This document shows positions 5,826-6,376 of a stretch of DNA of 6,376 nucleotides, piece after piece. How positions within the stretch are numbered: position 1 is the first letter of the stretch; every line of letters begins with the position of its first letter. The stretch is from Dehalococcoidia bacterium (GTDB taxonomy: Bacteria; Chloroflexota; Dehalococcoidia; SZUA-161). A program made the translations under genes and the position numbers. The stretch covers positions 1 to 6,376 of the forward strand of contig SOKG01000067.1 in assembly GCA_004376205.1 (NCBI GenBank). The letters are read 5' to 3'. Below the pieces are notes generated by a model. It searched no databases. It was not told the DNA's origin and worked only from the letters and a program-made list of their open reading frames with translations.

Positions 5826-5854
5826 TCGACTTCACGCAATCCATAGGCTATAAT
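5826..5854 (+). promoter_or_regulatory. divergent plus-strand promoter candidate
   Basis: TCGACT (5826-5831, four of six to TTGACA) is followed after 17 bases by a perfect TATAAT (5849-5854). It points toward the GTG-started hydrolase remnant at 5902 and the dehydrogenase at 6085. Its core lies 17 bases beyond the -35 box of the carboxylase promoter, so the two promoters are back to back and could share a regulator. Confidence 0.5.
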
Positions 5855-5889
5855 CTCCTGGGAAGTGGAATCGAGGGTGGTCTTGCCAG

Positions 5890-5895
5890 AAGGAG
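5890..5895 (+). promoter_or_regulatory. ribosome binding site of the truncated hydrolase frame
   Basis: AAGGAG lies six bases before GTG 5902. It chooses this start over the in-frame GTG at 5917, whose GGAG is only two bases away. Its quality suggests that the start of a once normal gene is preserved here. Confidence 0.5.
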
Positions 5896-5901
5896 CAGAC
5901 G

Positions 5902-6024
5902 GTGAATTCCGGAGCGGTGGAGAGAGTTAGGCTTGAAGTAGACGGCCTTCGCCTCGTGGCGGAGGTTCACCTGCCCGGTGGTCGATCAGGCCGCGTTGCA
6001 TGGATTGCTAAAAAAAGTGCGTGA
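5902..6024 (+). pseudogene. alpha/beta hydrolase N-terminal remnant
   Basis: A 40-codon frame starts at GTG 5902, reads NSGAVERVRLEVDGLRLVAE, VHLPGGRSG and so on, and ends at TGA 6022-6024. Residues about 6-22 resemble the first beta strands of alpha/beta hydrolases (dienelactone hydrolase or peptidase S9-like), where 'DGLRLVGE.HLP.G' precedes the CHG oxyanion segment. That segment, the nucleophile elbow and all catalytic residues are missing, so no hydrolase can be made. The frame has a well spaced ribosome site and an upstream TATAAT, as expected if the 5' end of a real gene survived and the rest was deleted. After about residue 22 the sequence is better explained by another frame. It could instead be a short coding or leader ORF. 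The family call comes from recognition of a short stretch and is tentative. Confidence 0.45.
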
Positions 6025-6040
6025 TTTAGGAATGCCATAG
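5966..6040 (+). pseudogene. C-terminal scrap of a small conserved hypothetical protein
   Basis: Read in a frame offset from the hydrolase remnant, codons from about 5966 give FTCPV and then VDQAALHGLLKKVRDLGMP, ending at TAG 6038-6040. I recognise 'DQAALHGLL.KVRDLG.P' as the conserved C-terminal signature of small (roughly 80-110 residue) uncharacterised proteins widespread in Chloroflexi, Cyanobacteria, Actinobacteria and Firmicutes. They normally continue 'LISV...'; here the reading ends directly after MP. Upstream in this frame the family's N-terminal part is absent and a TAG occurs at 5939-5941, with no start codon and no ribosome site. It therefore looks like a broken fragment. The motif match is from memory and needs a protein search. 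Confidence 0.5.
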
Positions 6041-6084
6041 TACAACTGGAGTATATTATGGATCAAATAAGTAAGGACACTCAT

Positions 6085-6376
6085 ATGAAAGCAATTGTAT
6101 ACACAGAATACGGACCACCGGATGTTCTTCAGCTCAAAGAGGTAGAAAAACCTACTCCCAAGGACAATGAAATACTGATAAGAGTATATGCGACACCAAT
6201 AAACTACGGGGACATTATGACTCGAAATATGAGAAAAATCACTCCTCGCAAGTTCACGATGCCTCTCCCCCTCTGGCTCCCCATACGAATGATGTTTGGT
6301 TTCAGAAAACCAAGAATAAAAATACTAGGGGCTGAGCTAGCCGGGGAAATTGAAGCAGTAGGCAAAGATGTAAAAC
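6085..6376 (+). CDS. zinc-independent medium-chain dehydrogenase, N-terminal part
   Basis: Ninety-seven codons are visible from ATG 6085 before the right edge. The protein begins MKAIVYTEYGPPDVLQLKEV and continues with 'P.P.DNEILIRVYATPINYGDIM' and 'ILGAELAGEIEAVGKDVK', the N-terminal catalytic fold of quinone oxidoreductase-like MDR enzymes. These reduce quinones or enone-type substrates with NAD(P)H. At the position where zinc alcohol dehydrogenases carry the catalytic Cys, this protein has NYGD (54-57), typical of zinc-free members. The LPLWLPIRMMFGFRKPR segment (69-85) is typical of a subgroup usually annotated as NAD(P)-dependent alcohol dehydrogenase. The nucleotide-binding GxGxxG lies outside the window. 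AAGGA (6073-6077) is seven bases from ATG 6085. An in-frame ATG at 6058 with CTGGAG upstream is a less likely start. By hand count, 6121-6360 is about 43% GC, lower than the carboxylase genes. Confidence 0.87.
   Translation, partial: MKAIVYTEYGPPDVLQLKEVEKPTPKDNEILIRVYATPINYGDIMTRNMRKITPRKFTMPLPLWLPIRMMFGFRKPRIKILGAELAGEIEAVGKDVK

Larger units (their letters stand above)
5752..6084. other. divergent intergenic region with promoters and gene scraps
   Basis: These 333 bases separate the minus-strand carboxylase operon from the plus-strand dehydrogenase gene. The left part (5781-5854) holds oppositely directed promoter candidates for the two strands. The right part (5890-6040) holds a plus-strand ribosome site, a short GTG-started frame resembling an alpha/beta hydrolase N-terminus, and an overlapping frame resembling the C-terminus of a small conserved protein. 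A run of seven A (6010-6016) lies in the overlap. No RNA gene is apparent. Confidence 0.6.

Noticed and set aside
5762..5928. Minus-strand open frame of about 55 codons upstream of CT1, protein-like in part (REVDLGLQDLTVVPTEA) and with an SGKTT stretch
   Set aside because: No ATG or GTG start is in frame before the protein-like part, a TAA lies just upstream, and both candidate promoters fall inside it. SGKTT lacks the rest of a Walker A P-loop. It might be a decayed 3' end, but I cannot support it.
6058..6060. Upstream in-frame ATG for the dehydrogenase
   Set aside because: The family's N-terminus aligns from MKAIVY at 6085, which has its own well spaced AAGGA. The extra nine residues look non-native.
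1..6376. CRISPR array, tRNA, rRNA, insertion sequence or phage genes
   Set aside because: I saw no spaced repeats, clover-leaf structures, transposase motifs or phage proteins on either strand.

Overview
This is a bacterial window dominated by one minus-strand operon for a biotin-dependent acyl-CoA carboxylase. In transcription order it encodes carboxyltransferase CT1 (5751-4207), a second paralogous carboxyltransferase CT2 (4191-2596), a small stand-alone biotin carrier protein (2379-2155) and a biotin carboxylase (2118-724). Together these supply every catalytic part of such an enzyme. The biotin carboxylase uses ATP and bicarbonate to carboxylate biotin on the carrier, and the carboxyltransferase moves the carboxyl group to an acyl-CoA. 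The acyl-CoA cannot be named from sequence. CT1 and CT2 each depart from the standard PccB/MmdA active-site motifs in different places, which suggests one mixed CT complex rather than two interchangeable enzymes.

The carboxylase ORFs look intact and lie on one strand. CT1 and CT2 are 15 bases apart, and the carrier and biotin carboxylase 36 bases apart. A 216-base gap separates CT2 from the carrier. It holds a 12-bp perfect inverted repeat and a possible internal promoter. A good sigma70-type promoter (TTGACG-17-TAAAAT) lies just upstream of CT1.

Downstream of the operon is a 330-base stretch without a convincing gene, containing weak hairpins and a 10-bp tandem duplication. Two more minus-strand genes follow: a 93-residue glycine-zipper membrane protein of unknown function (393-112), and the first 30 codons of an MBL-fold metallo-hydrolase that runs off the left edge (92-1).

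Upstream of CT1, on the plus strand, is a TATAAT promoter candidate followed by what look like two gene scraps joined out of frame: the N-terminus of an alpha/beta hydrolase and the C-terminus of a small conserved hypothetical protein. After these comes the start of a zinc-independent medium-chain (quinone oxidoreductase-like) dehydrogenase, cut by the right edge. This gene is clearly more AT-rich than the carboxylase genes.

The family mix (stand-alone small carrier, paired CTs, the scrap motif VDQAALHGLL, the MDR protein) fits Chloroflexota or a similar anaerobic/metagenomic lineage. That is a weak inference; no rRNA or other marker gene is present.
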